A stretch of 64,000 bases of DNA, from the NCBI RefSeq assembly GCF_028737205.1, contig NZ_JAQZAL010000013.1:62001-126000 (forward strand), in the 5' to 3' direction. Within the stretch, counting starts at the first letter, position 1. Each line of letters opens with the position of its first letter. Origin of the DNA: Actinomycetospora lutea. Lineage in GTDB: Bacteria > Actinomycetota > Actinomycetes > Mycobacteriales > Pseudonocardiaceae. Positions 1 through 8,095 of this stretch are shown one piece after another. The position numbers and the translations under genes were made by a program. The notes below the pieces were generated by a model that worked only from the letters and a program-made list of their open reading frames with translations, searched no databases and was not told the origin of the DNA.

Positions 1-761
1 TCTCGGGCACGACGTACCAGAGCGGCCAGGTCCTCGGCTTCGCCCTCGGGGGACCGCTGGTGGCCCTGGTCGGCGTCCCGGTCGCGCTGCTCGGCGACGC
101 GCTGACGTTCGTGGTCTCGGCGGCCATCCTGCAGTTCGGGGTGAGCGAGCAGCGCGCCACCGGGGCCTCCGAGCGCGCCGCCGGCCTGCGCGACGGCGCC
201 CGGATCGTCGTGGGCGACCGGAAGCTGCGGGCGCTGGTGGCGCTCGCCTGCGTGTCGGCGTTCGTCGTGACGATCGAGGGGCTCGCGGCGCCGTACGCGG
301 CGGCGCTGGGCGGCGGCCCGGTCGCGGTGGGGCTGCTGCTCGCGGCGAACCCGCTCGGCGCGGCGCTGGGCATCGTGCTGCTCGCGCGCCTCGTGCCGCC
401 CGGGCGTCGCGACCGTCTGCTGGGCCCGCTCGCGGTCGCCTCGTGCGTGCCGCTGATCGCCTCGGCGCTGGACCCGCCGCTCGCGGGGGTCGTGGCCCTG
501 TGGGTGGTGTCGGGGCTGGCGTGCGCCTACCAGGTGCCGGCGAACGCGGCCTTCGTCGCGGCGGTCCCCGACGCCCACCGCGGGCAGGCCTTCGGGCTCG
601 CGGTGACCGCCCTGCGCGTCACCCAAGGCCTCGGCGTCCTGCTCGCCGGCGTGCTCGCCGAGGCGACGGGACCGGCGGTCGCGGTGGCCCTGGCCGGCGC
701 GCTGGGCGTGCTCGTCGCGCTCGGGTGCGCCAGGGCGTGGGCGCGTGCCCGGGCCGGGTGA
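1..761 (+). CDS. MFS transporter, C-terminal part (5' end outside window)
   Basis: The open frame runs in from the left edge (codons from position 3) and stops with TGA at 759-761, so about 253 residues of a longer protein are seen. It is strongly hydrophobic, with about seven to eight Ala/Gly/Leu/Val-rich membrane segments and a short Arg-rich tail. The alternating segments and the 'YQVPANAAFVAAVPDAHRGQAFG' type cytoplasmic loop, shown here only in part, are typical of EntS-like drug or siderophore exporters of the major facilitator superfamily. The substrate cannot be read from this fragment. A strong hairpin follows the stop at once. The convergent neighbour is the DSNWH repeat peptide gene. 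Confidence 0.75.
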   Translation, partial: SGTTYQSGQVLGFALGGPLVALVGVPVALLGDALTFVVSAAILQFGVSEQRATGASERAAGLRDGARIVVGDRKLRALVALACVSAFVVTIEGLAAPYAAALGGGPVAVGLLLAANPLGAALGIVLLARLVPPGRRDRLLGPLAVASCVPLIASALDPPLAGVVALWVVSGLACAYQVPANAAFVAAVPDAHRGQAFGLAVTALRVTQGLGVLLAGVLAEATGPAVAVALAGALGVLVALGCARAWARARAG

Positions 762-762
762 C

Positions 763-809
763 GCGAGGGACGCCCTCGCTGCGTCGGGCGCAGTGAGGGC
801 GTCCCTCGC
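763..809. terminator. 21-bp stem hairpin between convergent genes
   Basis: The arms 763-783 and 789-809 pair along 21 bases with one G-U pair (778/794) and enclose the loop TCGGG. It begins 2 bases after the transporter stop and lies about 60 bases past the stop of the opposite-strand peptide gene. It can therefore serve both strands. There is no U tract, as is common for actinobacterial terminators. The function is inferred from place and shape. Confidence 0.6.
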
Positions 810-867
810 TCCCACGGTGGGCCGGCGTCGCCCGAGGGGCGCGCGACGCGGGGCCTTGCCACGACTC

Positions 868-969
868 CTAGTGCCAGTTGGAGTCGGCGAAGTGCCAGTT
901 CGAGTCCCGGTGCCAGTTCGAGTCCGCGTAGTGCCAGTTGGAGTCGCGGTGCCAGTTCGAGTCGGCCAC
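868..969 (-). CDS. DSNWH tandem-repeat mini-protein (33 aa, unknown function)
   Basis: GTG at 967-969 follows AAAGGAA (975-981) with 5 bases between, a good ribosome binding site, and the frame stops with TAG at 868-870. The product is Met followed by five copies of Asp-Ser-Asn-Trp-His. The copies are preceded by A, R, YA, R and FA, so the real unit is a 13-residue double repeat ending in Tyr or Phe, present two and a half times. The protein ends exactly on the last His. It has no signal peptide, no Cys and no membrane helix. The gene diverges from the diguanylate cyclase gene and converges on an MFS transporter. I do not recognise the family. Repeated short cores could point to a multi-core peptide precursor, and the Trp-His pairs to metal or aromatic stacking; both are guesses. 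Confidence 0.7.
   Translation of the reverse strand: MADSNWHRDSNWHYADSNWHRDSNWHFADSNWH
871..966. repeat. 39-bp tandem repeat, 2.5 copies, coding
   Basis: Units at 871-909 and 910-948, with a half unit at 949-966, each hold the 12-mer GTGCCAGTT(C/G)GA twice. Differences between units fall mostly at third codon positions (TCC or TCG for Ser) and at the Tyr/Phe and linker codons. The length stays a multiple of three throughout. This suggests that the peptide, rather than the DNA, is kept. Confidence 0.85.
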
Positions 970-1163
970 GGGAGTTCCTTTCGTCGGGATCGCGGCGCCG
1001 GCCGGGACGGGTCGTCCCGCCGACACGGAAGTGGCCCAACGCACACGCTGAGTGGTGAACCCGAGTACGGCGTCGAGCGCCGTGCGCAGGTCGCGCAGCG
1101 TTGACGGAGAGCGACCGCACTGTCACATCCGGCCGCACTCCGCGTCACGTCCGCCCCTCGATG

Positions 1164-1190
1164 TTGGTCAAAGAAGCGGTGTGTGACCAG
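1164..1190. promoter_or_regulatory. Possible operator in the divergent spacer 970-1334
   Basis: TTGGTCA at 1164-1170 and TGACCAG at 1184-1190 form a near-perfect inverted repeat with 13 bases between. The 365-base spacer 970-1334 separates the DSNWH peptide gene (minus) from the diguanylate cyclase gene (plus) and holds no other convincing gene. The dyad is the only structured motif I could pick out. It could serve either gene. Its regulator is unknown. Confidence 0.25.
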
Positions 1191-1334
1191 ACGGCGACTG
1201 GGCGTCAACCATCGGAGTGATCTCTTCCCAATGGGTGACGCCTCCTGCCGAGATCCACAGGTCGTCGGTACCGTGTTCCGCACGCGGACACCACCGGTGG
1301 CGAGTGCCGCCGGACCGGGAGGAGGTCACTCATC

Positions 1335-2822
1335 GTGACGGCGCGTGAACCCTGGAGGGGTCCCATCGACCCCGGGTCCGCGCTCACTCCCGCGCCCGGA
1401 GCAGTCCCGCCCGATCGTTCGGTACGCGCAGTCACCGACGCCGACCTCCCGGCCGGTCCGGGCGGGTCGGTGCGTCCCTGGCGTCCCGCTCGTCGGCACC
1501 GTCACGGCGCCACCGGGTCGGGCACGGGGTCCGGCTCGTCCGCGACGCCCGATGTCGCGCAGACCACACCGGGACGTCGCCTCGACCCCCGGCGCTGGAG
1601 CCTGTGGCAGGCACCCCGCCGGGTCGTCGTCGCCGTGCTCGTCATCGACGTCCTGGCCGTCGCGCTCTCGGTGGCAGTCGCCGGGCTCGAGCCGATCGGC
1701 ACGGCCGACTGGCGCGCGCTGGCCCTGCTCGTCCTCGGGCTGGTCGTCCACGTCGAGACCGCCCGCGGCATCGAGCGGCGCCGCGAGATCGTCGCCGACG
1801 GGCAGCCCTACATCGAGCTCAAGTCGGTGTGGAGCTTCGCCGGCCTGCTGCTGCTCCCCCTCGGGCTCGCGCTCGCCCTGGTCGTCATCACGTTCGCGTA
1901 CTGGTGGCTCCGGGTCAGCCAACGCCCCGTCGTGCACCGGTGGACCTACTCGGCGGCGACCGTCCTCATCGCCTCGGTCGCCGCGTGGGGCGTGCTCGAG
2001 CTGATGCCCGGCGGCCTGCTGGCCAAGGTCGCGGGCCCGGTGGGGCTCGCCGTGCTCGTCGCCGCCGGTCTGACGCGCTGGGTCGTCAACCACGGCCTCG
2101 TCGTGTTCATGATCTGCCTCAACGCCCCCGGCACGCCGTGGTGGAAGCGGCTCGGGGCGCCCACCGACACGCTCATCGGTCTCGGCGCGCTCGCCCTCGG
2201 CGCCGCGCTGGCCGTCGTGGCGCTGACGACGCCGTGGCTGCTGCCGGTGCTGCTCATCCCGGTGATGGGCATGCACCGCGGCTTCCTCATCCAGCAGTTC
2301 GCCCGCGCCGCGCGCACCGACCCCAAGACCGGGCTCGCGAACGCGTCGGCGTGGCGCGACCAGGCCGACCGCGAGCTCGCCCGCCTGCGGCGCCGCGGCG
2401 GCGAGCTCGGCGTGATCATGGTCGACATCGACGCCTTCAAGGCGATCAACGACCGGTACGGGCACCTCGTCGGCGACGCCGTCCTGCGCGCGGTCGCCGA
2501 CACCCTGCGCACCGAGGTCCGTCCCTACGACGCCGTCGGGCGCTTCGGCGGCGAGGAGTTCGTCGTCCTCGTGGCCGAGGCCGGGCGCGAGCAGGTCGGC
2601 GCCACCGCCGAACGCCTGCGCCGGCGGATCAGCGAGTGCGAGGTCGCCGTCTCCCCCACGCTCGGCGGCGGCGTCGTGCGGGGCCTGACGGCCTCGATCG
2701 GCACGGCGTCGTACCCGGAGGCCTCGCACGACCTCGACGGCCTCATGGTCAGCGCCGACACCGCGCTCTACGCCGCCAAGCACGGGGGGCGCAACCGCGT
2801 GGAGTGCGCTCCCCCGCGCTAG
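1335..2822 (+). CDS. Membrane-bound diguanylate cyclase (GGDEF)
   Basis: GTG at 1335 follows GGGAGGAGG (about 1318-1326). The 495-residue protein has a Pro/Arg-rich N-terminus, then about six membrane segments between residues 95 and 310, then a GGDEF domain (about 325-495). The active-site motif is GGEEF (about 405-409), so it should be catalytic, making cyclic di-GMP from two GTP. An RxxD inhibitory site (RPYD, about 396-399) lies five residues before it, so product feedback is likely. No EAL domain is present. The membrane part resembles the MASE-like sensors of actinobacterial GGDEF proteins, but the signal is unknown. It diverges from the DSNWH peptide gene, and the next gene converges on it. 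Confidence 0.9.
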   Translation: MTAREPWRGPIDPGSALTPAPGAVPPDRSVRAVTDADLPAGPGGSVRPWRPARRHRHGATGSGTGSGSSATPDVAQTTPGRRLDPRRWSLWQAPRRVVVAVLVIDVLAVALSVAVAGLEPIGTADWRALALLVLGLVVHVETARGIERRREIVADGQPYIELKSVWSFAGLLLLPLGLALALVVITFAYWWLRVSQRPVVHRWTYSAATVLIASVAAWGVLELMPGGLLAKVAGPVGLAVLVAAGLTRWVVNHGLVVFMICLNAPGTPWWKRLGAPTDTLIGLGALALGAALAVVALTTPWLLPVLLIPVMGMHRGFLIQQFARAARTDPKTGLANASAWRDQADRELARLRRRGGELGVIMVDIDAFKAINDRYGHLVGDAVLRAVADTLRTEVRPYDAVGRFGGEEFVVLVAEAGREQVGATAERLRRRISECEVAVSPTLGGGVVRGLTASIGTASYPEASHDLDGLMVSADTALYAAKHGGRNRVECAPPR

Positions 2823-2832
2823 GTCCGGTGGC

Positions 2833-4041
2833 TCAGCGGAACGCGGCGATGCCCGTCAGCGCCTGCCCGATCGACAGGGCGTGCATCTCCTCGGTGCCCT
2901 CGTAGGTCAGCACGGTCTCGAGGTTGGTCATGTGCCGGAACACCGGGTACTCGAGCGTGATCCCGTTGCCGCCGAGCACCGTGCGCGCCGTGCGGGCGAC
3001 GTCGAGGGCGGCCCGGACGTTGGCCATCTTCCCGAAGCTGACCTGGGCCGGGTGCAGCTGCTCGGCATCCTTGAGCCGCCCGATCCGCGCGGCCGTCAGC
3101 CCGGCCTGGTTGACCGCGACGACCATGTCGGCGAGCTTGCGCTGGGTCAGCTGGAACCCGGCGATGGGCCGGCCGAACTGCTCGCGGTCGGTCGCGTACG
3201 CGAGCGCCGACTCGAAGCAGGCCCGGGCCGCGCCCACCGCGCCCCAGAGGATGCCGTAGCGCGCCTCGTTGAGGCACGACAGCGGCCCCTTGAGCCCGCT
3301 GACCTCGGGGAACACGGCGTCGGCGGGCAGCCGGACGCCCTCGAGGACGAGCTCGGCGGTCAGCGACGCGCGCAGCGAGAGCTTGTGCTTGACCTCATTG
3401 GCGGTGAACCCGGGGGTGTCGGTGGGCACCACGAAGCCCCTGATGCCACTGCTGCCCGCCGAGCCGGCGTCGGGGTCGGTCTGGGCCCACACGACGGCGA
3501 CGTCGGCGAGCGTCCCGTTGGTGATCCACATCTTGGAGCCGTCGAGCACCCAGTCGGCGTCCGGTCCGGAGCCGTCGCGGCGGGCGCGCGTGCGCATGGA
3601 GCCCGGGTCGGAGCCCGCGTCGGCCTCGGTGAGCCCGAAGCAGCCGAGCGCGTCGCCGGTGGCCATCGACGGCAGCCAGCGCTGCTTGTGCTCCTCGGAG
3701 CCCCAGCGGTGGATGGCGAACATCGCGAGCGAGCCCTGCACGCTGACGAAGGAGCGCAGACCCGAGTCGACGGCCTCGAGCTCGCGGCAGGCCAGCCCGT
3801 AGCTCGTGGCGTTGGTGCCCGCGCACCCGTAGCCCTCGAGGTGCATGCCGAGCAGCCCCAGCGAGCCCAGGCCCTTGGCGATGTCGCGGGGCAGGGTGTT
3901 CGACTCGTACCACTCCGCGATGCGCGGGGAGAGCTCCGCGGCGGCGTAGTCGCGCACCGCGTCGCGGATGTCGCGCTCCTCGGCACTCAGGTCGGCGTCG
4001 ACGGCGAGGAAGTCGCTGGGGGCGGGAGCTGCGGGCGCCAT
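2833..4041 (-). CDS. gcdH: Glutaryl-CoA dehydrogenase-like acyl-CoA dehydrogenase
   Basis: The 402-residue FAD flavoprotein has the full acyl-CoA dehydrogenase layout: helical N-terminal domain, a beta domain with 'GLTEADAGSDPGSM' and 'WITNG', and a C-terminal helical domain. The catalytic Glu sits in YEGT (about residue 381). 'GPLSCLNEARYGI', 'TDREQFGRP' and 'LGGNGI' match the glutaryl-CoA dehydrogenase branch, which oxidises and decarboxylates glutaryl-CoA to crotonyl-CoA in lysine and tryptophan breakdown. The branch is assigned by recalled similarity, so another acyl-CoA substrate is possible. ATG at 4041 lies just before the 5-base gap from the NUDIX stop upstream (TGA 4046-4048). A GTGAGGG run overlaps that stop, which suggests coupled translation. 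Confidence 0.88.
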   Translation of the reverse strand: MAPAAPAPSDFLAVDADLSAEERDIRDAVRDYAAAELSPRIAEWYESNTLPRDIAKGLGSLGLLGMHLEGYGCAGTNATSYGLACRELEAVDSGLRSFVSVQGSLAMFAIHRWGSEEHKQRWLPSMATGDALGCFGLTEADAGSDPGSMRTRARRDGSGPDADWVLDGSKMWITNGTLADVAVVWAQTDPDAGSAGSSGIRGFVVPTDTPGFTANEVKHKLSLRASLTAELVLEGVRLPADAVFPEVSGLKGPLSCLNEARYGILWGAVGAARACFESALAYATDREQFGRPIAGFQLTQRKLADMVVAVNQAGLTAARIGRLKDAEQLHPAQVSFGKMANVRAALDVARTARTVLGGNGITLEYPVFRHMTNLETVLTYEGTEEMHALSIGQALTGIAAFR

Positions 4042-4045
4042 GCCC

Positions 4046-4567
4046 TCACGGTAGGCGGTCGACGGCGTCCTCACCGGCCCAGAAGGCCGCGAATCCGGGG
4101 TGCAGTGGCAGGTCCGACACCTGGTCGGCCGGCGTCCAGCGCAGCTCGGTCGCCTCGCCGTCGGTCGGGGCGAGCGCCGGGGGGTCGCCGGTCTCGAGCC
4201 GGGCGTGGACGGTGACGTAGGACCAGCCGCCGTGGTCGTCGACGGTCTCGCCGGTGGTGCGCACCCGGGAGGCGTCGACGCCGGTCTCCTCGACCGCCTC
4301 GCGCAGGGCGGCGTCGTGCGCCGTCTCGCCGCTGTCGCGCGCACCGCCCGGGATGCCCCACGTGTCGCCGTGGTGGCTCCACCAGACGCGGTGCGCGAGC
4401 AGGACGCAGTCGCCGTGGCGCAGCAGCAGCCCGGCCGCGCCGTACCGGCCCCAGTGCCGGTGCCCGGCGTCGCAGACCACCCAGCCGTCGCCGTCACCCC
4501 GTCCACGGGTCGAGCTCCGCTCCCCGATCGGCGTGCTCCCCTCGATGTCTCCCCGCACACCGATCAC
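4046..4567 (-). CDS. NUDIX hydrolase
   Basis: The core holds a full Nudix box: a Gly, five residues, Glu, seven residues, then REAVEETGV. This metal-binding loop cleaves nucleoside diphosphates linked to another group. The N-terminal part contains 'WGRYGAAGLLLRHGDCVLLAHR' in part, giving the usual beta strands before the box. The substrate is unknown. The start is uncertain: I take GTG at 4567, which gives 173 residues, because upstream codons read as Arg-rich non-coding sequence. No clear ribosome binding site is visible, so a leaderless message is possible; GTG at 4558 is an alternative. It precedes the acyl-CoA dehydrogenase gene by 4 bases and diverges from the ligase gene at 4627. Confidence 0.8.
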   Translation of the reverse strand: MIGVRGDIEGSTPIGERSSTRGRGDGDGWVVCDAGHRHWGRYGAAGLLLRHGDCVLLAHRVWWSHHGDTWGIPGGARDSGETAHDAALREAVEETGVDASRVRTTGETVDDHGGWSYVTVHARLETGDPPALAPTDGEATELRWTPADQVSDLPLHPGFAAFWAGEDAVDRLP

Positions 4568-4626
4568 GCTAGGCCGTCGGGCGTGCGGGGGCAGGACGGG
4601 CGAGCGCCAGCGGGTAGACGGAGACC

Positions 4627-5724
4627 ATGACCGAGGTGCCCCCGTTCGGGGCCGAGGAAGAACTGCTGCTCGTCGACCCCGCGAGCGGCGCGCCCCGCGG
4701 GCGGGCCGGCACCGTGCGCGACGAGGCCGACGGCGACCTCGACGGCGAGATGCGCACCGAGCAGGTCGAGACGGCCACCGCGCCGCACCACAAGGCCGAC
4801 GACCTCGCCGACGACCTGCGCCGGCGCCGCCGCGAGGCCCGCGAGGCCGCCCGCGCGTCGGGGGTGGACGTCGTGGGGCTCGCGACCTCACCGGTCGCCC
4901 CGGACGTCGAGAGCGAGCCCGGCGCGGTCTCCGAGGGGCGCTACGGGCGGATCGCCGACCGCTTCGGGGCGATCGCGACCTCCCAGCTCACGAGCGGGCA
5001 GCACGTGCACGTCGAGGTGGCCTCGCCGGAGGAGGGCGTCGGCGTGCTCGACCGGGTGGGTCCCTGGCTGCCGGCGCTGCGGGCGCTCGCCGCGAACTCC
5101 CCGCACTGGCGGGGCCACGACACCGACTACGCGAGCTACCGGTCGGTGGTGTGGTCGCGCTGGCCGTCCGCGGGCCCGACGCGGGTGTTCGGGTCGCTGG
5201 CCGCGTACGACGAGGCCGTCGCGGCGATGCTCGCGACGGACACGGTGCTCGACGACGCGATGGTCTACTTCGACGCCCGCCTGTCCCGCGAGCTGGGCAC
5301 CGTGGAGATCCGGGTGACCGACGTGGCGCTCGAGGTCGACGACGCCGTGCTGGTGGCGGTGCTCGCCCGCGCGCTCGTGCTCACCGCGGCGCGCGAGCAC
5401 CGCGAGGGCGGCCCGCTGCCCGCCACGCCGGTCGAGGCGCTGCGGCTGGCGCACTGGCGGGCGTCGCGCCGGGGGCTCGGCGAGCACCTCGTCGACCCGC
5501 GCACCGGCCGCCCGGCGCCCGCCGCCGCGGTGCTCGAGGCGCTGCGCGAGCACGTCGCCGACGCGCTCACCGACGCCGGCGACCACGAGCGCGCGAGCGA
5601 CGGCCTCGCGCGCCTGCTCGCCGACGGCACGGGCGCGGCGCGCCAGCGCGCGGCCACGGGCCGGGCCGGCGGCGACCCCGCGGCCGCGGTCCACGACGCC
5701 GTGGCGCGCTTCCTGCCCGGGTAG
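4627..5724 (+). CDS. YbdK-type glutamate-cysteine ligase family enzyme
   Basis: This 365-residue protein belongs to the carboxylate-amine ligase family (GCS2/YbdK). It begins with FGAEEELLLVD, the usual Glu-rich metal and substrate site, and has 'TSGQHVHVEVA', 'ANSPHWRGHDTDYASYR' and 'GTVEIRVTDVA' in the expected order. Family members join glutamate to an amine using ATP; E. coli YbdK has weak gamma-glutamylcysteine synthetase activity. Actinomycetes make mycothiol rather than glutathione, so a plain GshA role is unlikely. ATG at 4627 follows GGAGA at 4620-4624, which is rather close. The stop TAG at 5722-5724 is 12 bases before a large palindrome that separates it from the convergent next gene. 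Confidence 0.82.
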   Translation: MTEVPPFGAEEELLLVDPASGAPRGRAGTVRDEADGDLDGEMRTEQVETATAPHHKADDLADDLRRRRREAREAARASGVDVVGLATSPVAPDVESEPGAVSEGRYGRIADRFGAIATSQLTSGQHVHVEVASPEEGVGVLDRVGPWLPALRALAANSPHWRGHDTDYASYRSVVWSRWPSAGPTRVFGSLAAYDEAVAAMLATDTVLDDAMVYFDARLSRELGTVEIRVTDVALEVDDAVLVAVLARALVLTAAREHREGGPLPATPVEALRLAHWRASRRGLGEHLVDPRTGRPAPAAAVLEALREHVADALTDAGDHERASDGLARLLADGTGAARQRAATGRAGGDPAAAVHDAVARFLPG

Positions 5725-5736
5725 GTCGTTCGGCGT

Positions 5737-5780
5737 ATGTGAGCGAAATTCCCGGCTATAGCCGGGAATTTCGCTCACAT
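5737..5780. repeat. Palindromic element, family A, copy 1
   Basis: This is a perfect 44-bp palindrome with arms 5737-5758 and 5759-5780, ends ATGTGAGCG and centre GGCTATAGCC. It lies between convergent genes, 12 bases past the YbdK stop, and its right arm contains the TGA stop (5775-5777) of the SDR gene on the minus strand. A left flank GTTCGGCGT is shared in similar form with copy 2. It probably folds in RNA as a two-way terminator. The shared ends and centre in several copies suggest a mobile or amplified element. Confidence 0.85.
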
Positions 5781-7238
5781 GGGGGGCGCGAGGGGGATGA
5801 CGGCGGCGCGGGCGGCGATACCGCGGGCCATGGCGCCGAAGACGGCGGGCGCGCCGGCGAGCAGCGCGCGACCCCAGACCAGGCCGGCGAGGCCCGTCGG
5901 GACGAAGCGCACGGCGAGGCGCAGGTGCGAGCCGTGGCCCGACACGTCGGGGTCGACGGCGAGCTCGAGGGTCAGCCGGCCGGGCGCGCGCATCTCCGAG
6001 CGGAACCGCAGGCGCACGCGCGGCTCGACGACCTCGACGCACCAGCCGTCGACCACGTCGCCCATGGCCAGCGCCCGGCGCGCGGGTCGTCCGCGGTACC
6101 CGCCGACGCCGCCCAGGAGCTGGTCGGTCCAGCCCCACACCGTCCACACGCCGAGTGGCACGAACCAGCCCGCCTCGCCGCCGATGCCGTCCACCACCGC
6201 CCACAGCTCCGTGACGTCGGCGGGCGAGGGCTCCGTGGTGCTCCAGCGGTACACCGTGCCCCCGGAGCCCGCGGGGTCGGTGGGTCCGGCGAGGGCGGGG
6301 TCGTCGTCCGGGGCCGGCGGCTCGTCACGCCGGCCGAGTGCCGCGCGCACCGCGGCGTCGTAGGTCGTGCGCCCGCCCGGCGGCGGCCCGATGACGGTGA
6401 GCACGTCCTCCTCGGCACAGACCAGGTCGTCGGCGAGGGACTCGATCAGCGGCGTCGCCAGCTGCCGCGACAGGGGCGTGAGGGCCTCGACGACCCGGCC
6501 GGCGAGCGCGGGCCCGCCCGGCGGAACGGGGACGGGGACCGGCACCACGACGCCCTGCGGCAGCCCCGCGAGGCGCAGGTAGCGGCGGATGAGCTCCAGG
6601 TAGCTCAGGACGTCCGGGCCACCCACGTCGAAGCGCCGGTTGACGTCGGCGGGCAGGTGGAGCGCGCCCACGAGGTAGTGCAGGACGTCCGCGATCGCGA
6701 TCGGCTGCGTGCGGTGGGCGAGCCACGGGACCGCGGGCAGCACGGGGACGCGCTCGGCGAGGTAGCGGATCATCTCGAAGCTCGCCGAGCCGGATCCGAC
6801 GACGATCGAGGCCTCGAGCGCGGCGGCGGGGACGTCCCCGGCGAGGAAGACGTCGGCGACCTCCGCGCGGGAGGACAGGTGCCGCGAGGGGTCCGGGGAT
6901 GCAGGCCGCAACCCGCCGAGGTAGACCAGGCGGCGCACCCCCGCGTCGGCGGCCGCCGTGCTGACCGTCCAGGCGGCGGCGCGGTCGCGCTCGGGGAAGT
7001 CGGGGCGCTCGAGGGCGTGGGCGAGGTGCACCACCGCGTCGGCGCCGGCGACGAGCGCGGCGACCGCCGCCGGGTCCGCCAGGTCGCCGTCGACGGCGTC
7101 GACCTGCTCGTCCCACCCGGTGGCCGCGAGCTTCGCGCGGTCGCGGACGAGCACGGCGACGTCGTGATCCTCCTCGAGCAGGCGCCGCACGAGGCGCACG
7201 CCGACGTACCCCGTCCCCCCGATCACCGCGCAGCGCAT
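5775..7238 (-). CDS. SDR-type NAD(P)-binding protein with C-terminal DUF2867
   Basis: The first 200 or so residues form an atypical short-chain dehydrogenase fold opening with AVIGGTGYVGVRLVRRLLE, the dinucleotide-binding loop, followed by HLAHA and 'VYLGGL' segments like those of NmrA/YbjT proteins. From about residue 320 the protein changes to a START-like DUF2867 domain ('GWFVPLGVWTVWGWTDQLLG' region and 'LRFRSEMRAPGRL'). This two-domain layout (487 residues) is common in actinobacteria, with no known substrate. ATG at 7238 is the natural start. The C-terminal Met and the stop codon lie inside the palindrome at 5737-5780, so insertion of that element may have reset the gene end. Confidence 0.85.
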   Translation of the reverse strand: MRCAVIGGTGYVGVRLVRRLLEEDHDVAVLVRDRAKLAATGWDEQVDAVDGDLADPAAVAALVAGADAVVHLAHALERPDFPERDRAAAWTVSTAAADAGVRRLVYLGGLRPASPDPSRHLSSRAEVADVFLAGDVPAAALEASIVVGSGSASFEMIRYLAERVPVLPAVPWLAHRTQPIAIADVLHYLVGALHLPADVNRRFDVGGPDVLSYLELIRRYLRLAGLPQGVVVPVPVPVPPGGPALAGRVVEALTPLSRQLATPLIESLADDLVCAEEDVLTVIGPPPGGRTTYDAAVRAALGRRDEPPAPDDDPALAGPTDPAGSGGTVYRWSTTEPSPADVTELWAVVDGIGGEAGWFVPLGVWTVWGWTDQLLGGVGGYRGRPARRALAMGDVVDGWCVEVVEPRVRLRFRSEMRAPGRLTLELAVDPDVSGHGSHLRLAVRFVPTGLAGLVWGRALLAGAPAVFGAMARGIAARAAVIPLAPPM

Positions 7239-7293
7239 GCCGCCATCCTGGAGCGCGCCCGATCACCCCGGCACCCCCGGGTGACCTCTCCGC

Positions 7294-7503
7294 CTAGCTG
7301 ACCGTGGGCTTGCCCGGGCGGTCGGCCGCACGCTGGTCGACGAACAGCCCGCCGCCGCGCCGGGTGACGAGCACCAGCTGCCAGATCGCGAAGGCGAGCA
7401 CGATGAGGCCGATCACCGTCTGGCCGAGGACCAGGGCGACGATCCCGCCGGTCATCGTCACCCAGATGACGATGTCGCGTGCTGCCCGTCGCGCTGTCTT
7501 CAC
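7294..7503 (-). CDS. Small two-helix membrane protein
   Basis: GTG at 7503 is preceded by GGGAGGG with suitable spacing. The 69-residue product has a basic start (KTARRAARD), two hydrophobic helices (about residues 10-28 and 30-47) and a charged tail of about 20 residues. No family is recognised. It lies 55 bases from the SDR-DUF2867 gene on the same strand, and may share its message. It diverges from the whiB gene across a 592-base spacer. Confidence 0.65.
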   Translation of the reverse strand: MKTARRAARDIVIWVTMTGGIVALVLGQTVIGLIVLAFAIWQLVLVTRRGGGLFVDQRAADRPGKPTVS

Positions 7504-7664
7504 CGGTCCGCCCTCCCGCAGAGGTCTCGGCCCGACCGTCGCCCGATCGGGGAAACCGACCGCTCCAGTGTCGCGCGCAGGGGACGGAATCGCAGCGCAT
7601 CGCTCCACAGGACATCGGTCCCCACCCGTTCGCGAGGATCTGTTGGCGGAACGTGAGCAGACAC

Positions 7665-7680
7665 TGTGACAAACGACACA
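7665..7680. promoter_or_regulatory. CRP-like site in the long spacer before whiB
   Basis: TGTGACAAACGACACA matches the TGTGA-N6-TCACA consensus at 9 of 10 conserved bases. An overlapping dyad, TGACAAACG at 7667-7675 and CGTTCGTCA at 7683-7691, has one mismatch. The spacer 7504-8095 (592 bases) holds no credible gene. A weak promoter-like pair, TTTGCC (7713) and TAGATC (7735), would leave a leader of about 350 bases before whiB. In mycobacteria whiB1 is controlled by the CRP-family protein Rv3676, which makes the site worth noting. It is not proof. Confidence 0.35.
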
Positions 7681-8095
7681 CACGTTCGTCAGGGTGGCGC
7701 GGATCAAATGCGTTTGCCCGACGCGCTGTACGGATAGATCATGGGGGCTCGCTGATACGCGGCACCGGCATGCCCGGAGGCCGTGTCCGTGACGACACGT
7801 CGCGGGCCGAGGGGAACCGTTCCGGTCGCCTCGACGTCATAGATGAGTACCCAGAGGCGCGAACGAGGTGCTCCGGACCCCGGGGCGCGGGCCCTCCCCG
7901 GGCCGCTCCGAGGACCGTACCCGCACGACCCCCGGATACGAACCGACGCCCGGCGCACGACCCGTGCCGCAGGGGCCGTCGCGAGATGCGCGCGTGCGCG
8001 TCCCGCGTCGGGCCCGGCGGCACCACGGCCGCCCTGCTCGCCCGAGCAGGCACGGCCGAGCTGACCCCGACGAGCGAGATTGGACGAGCACGACG

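Noticed and set aside
868-966. Short repeats that could suggest a CRISPR array
   Set aside because: The repeats are adjacent, without unique spacers, and keep a reading frame.
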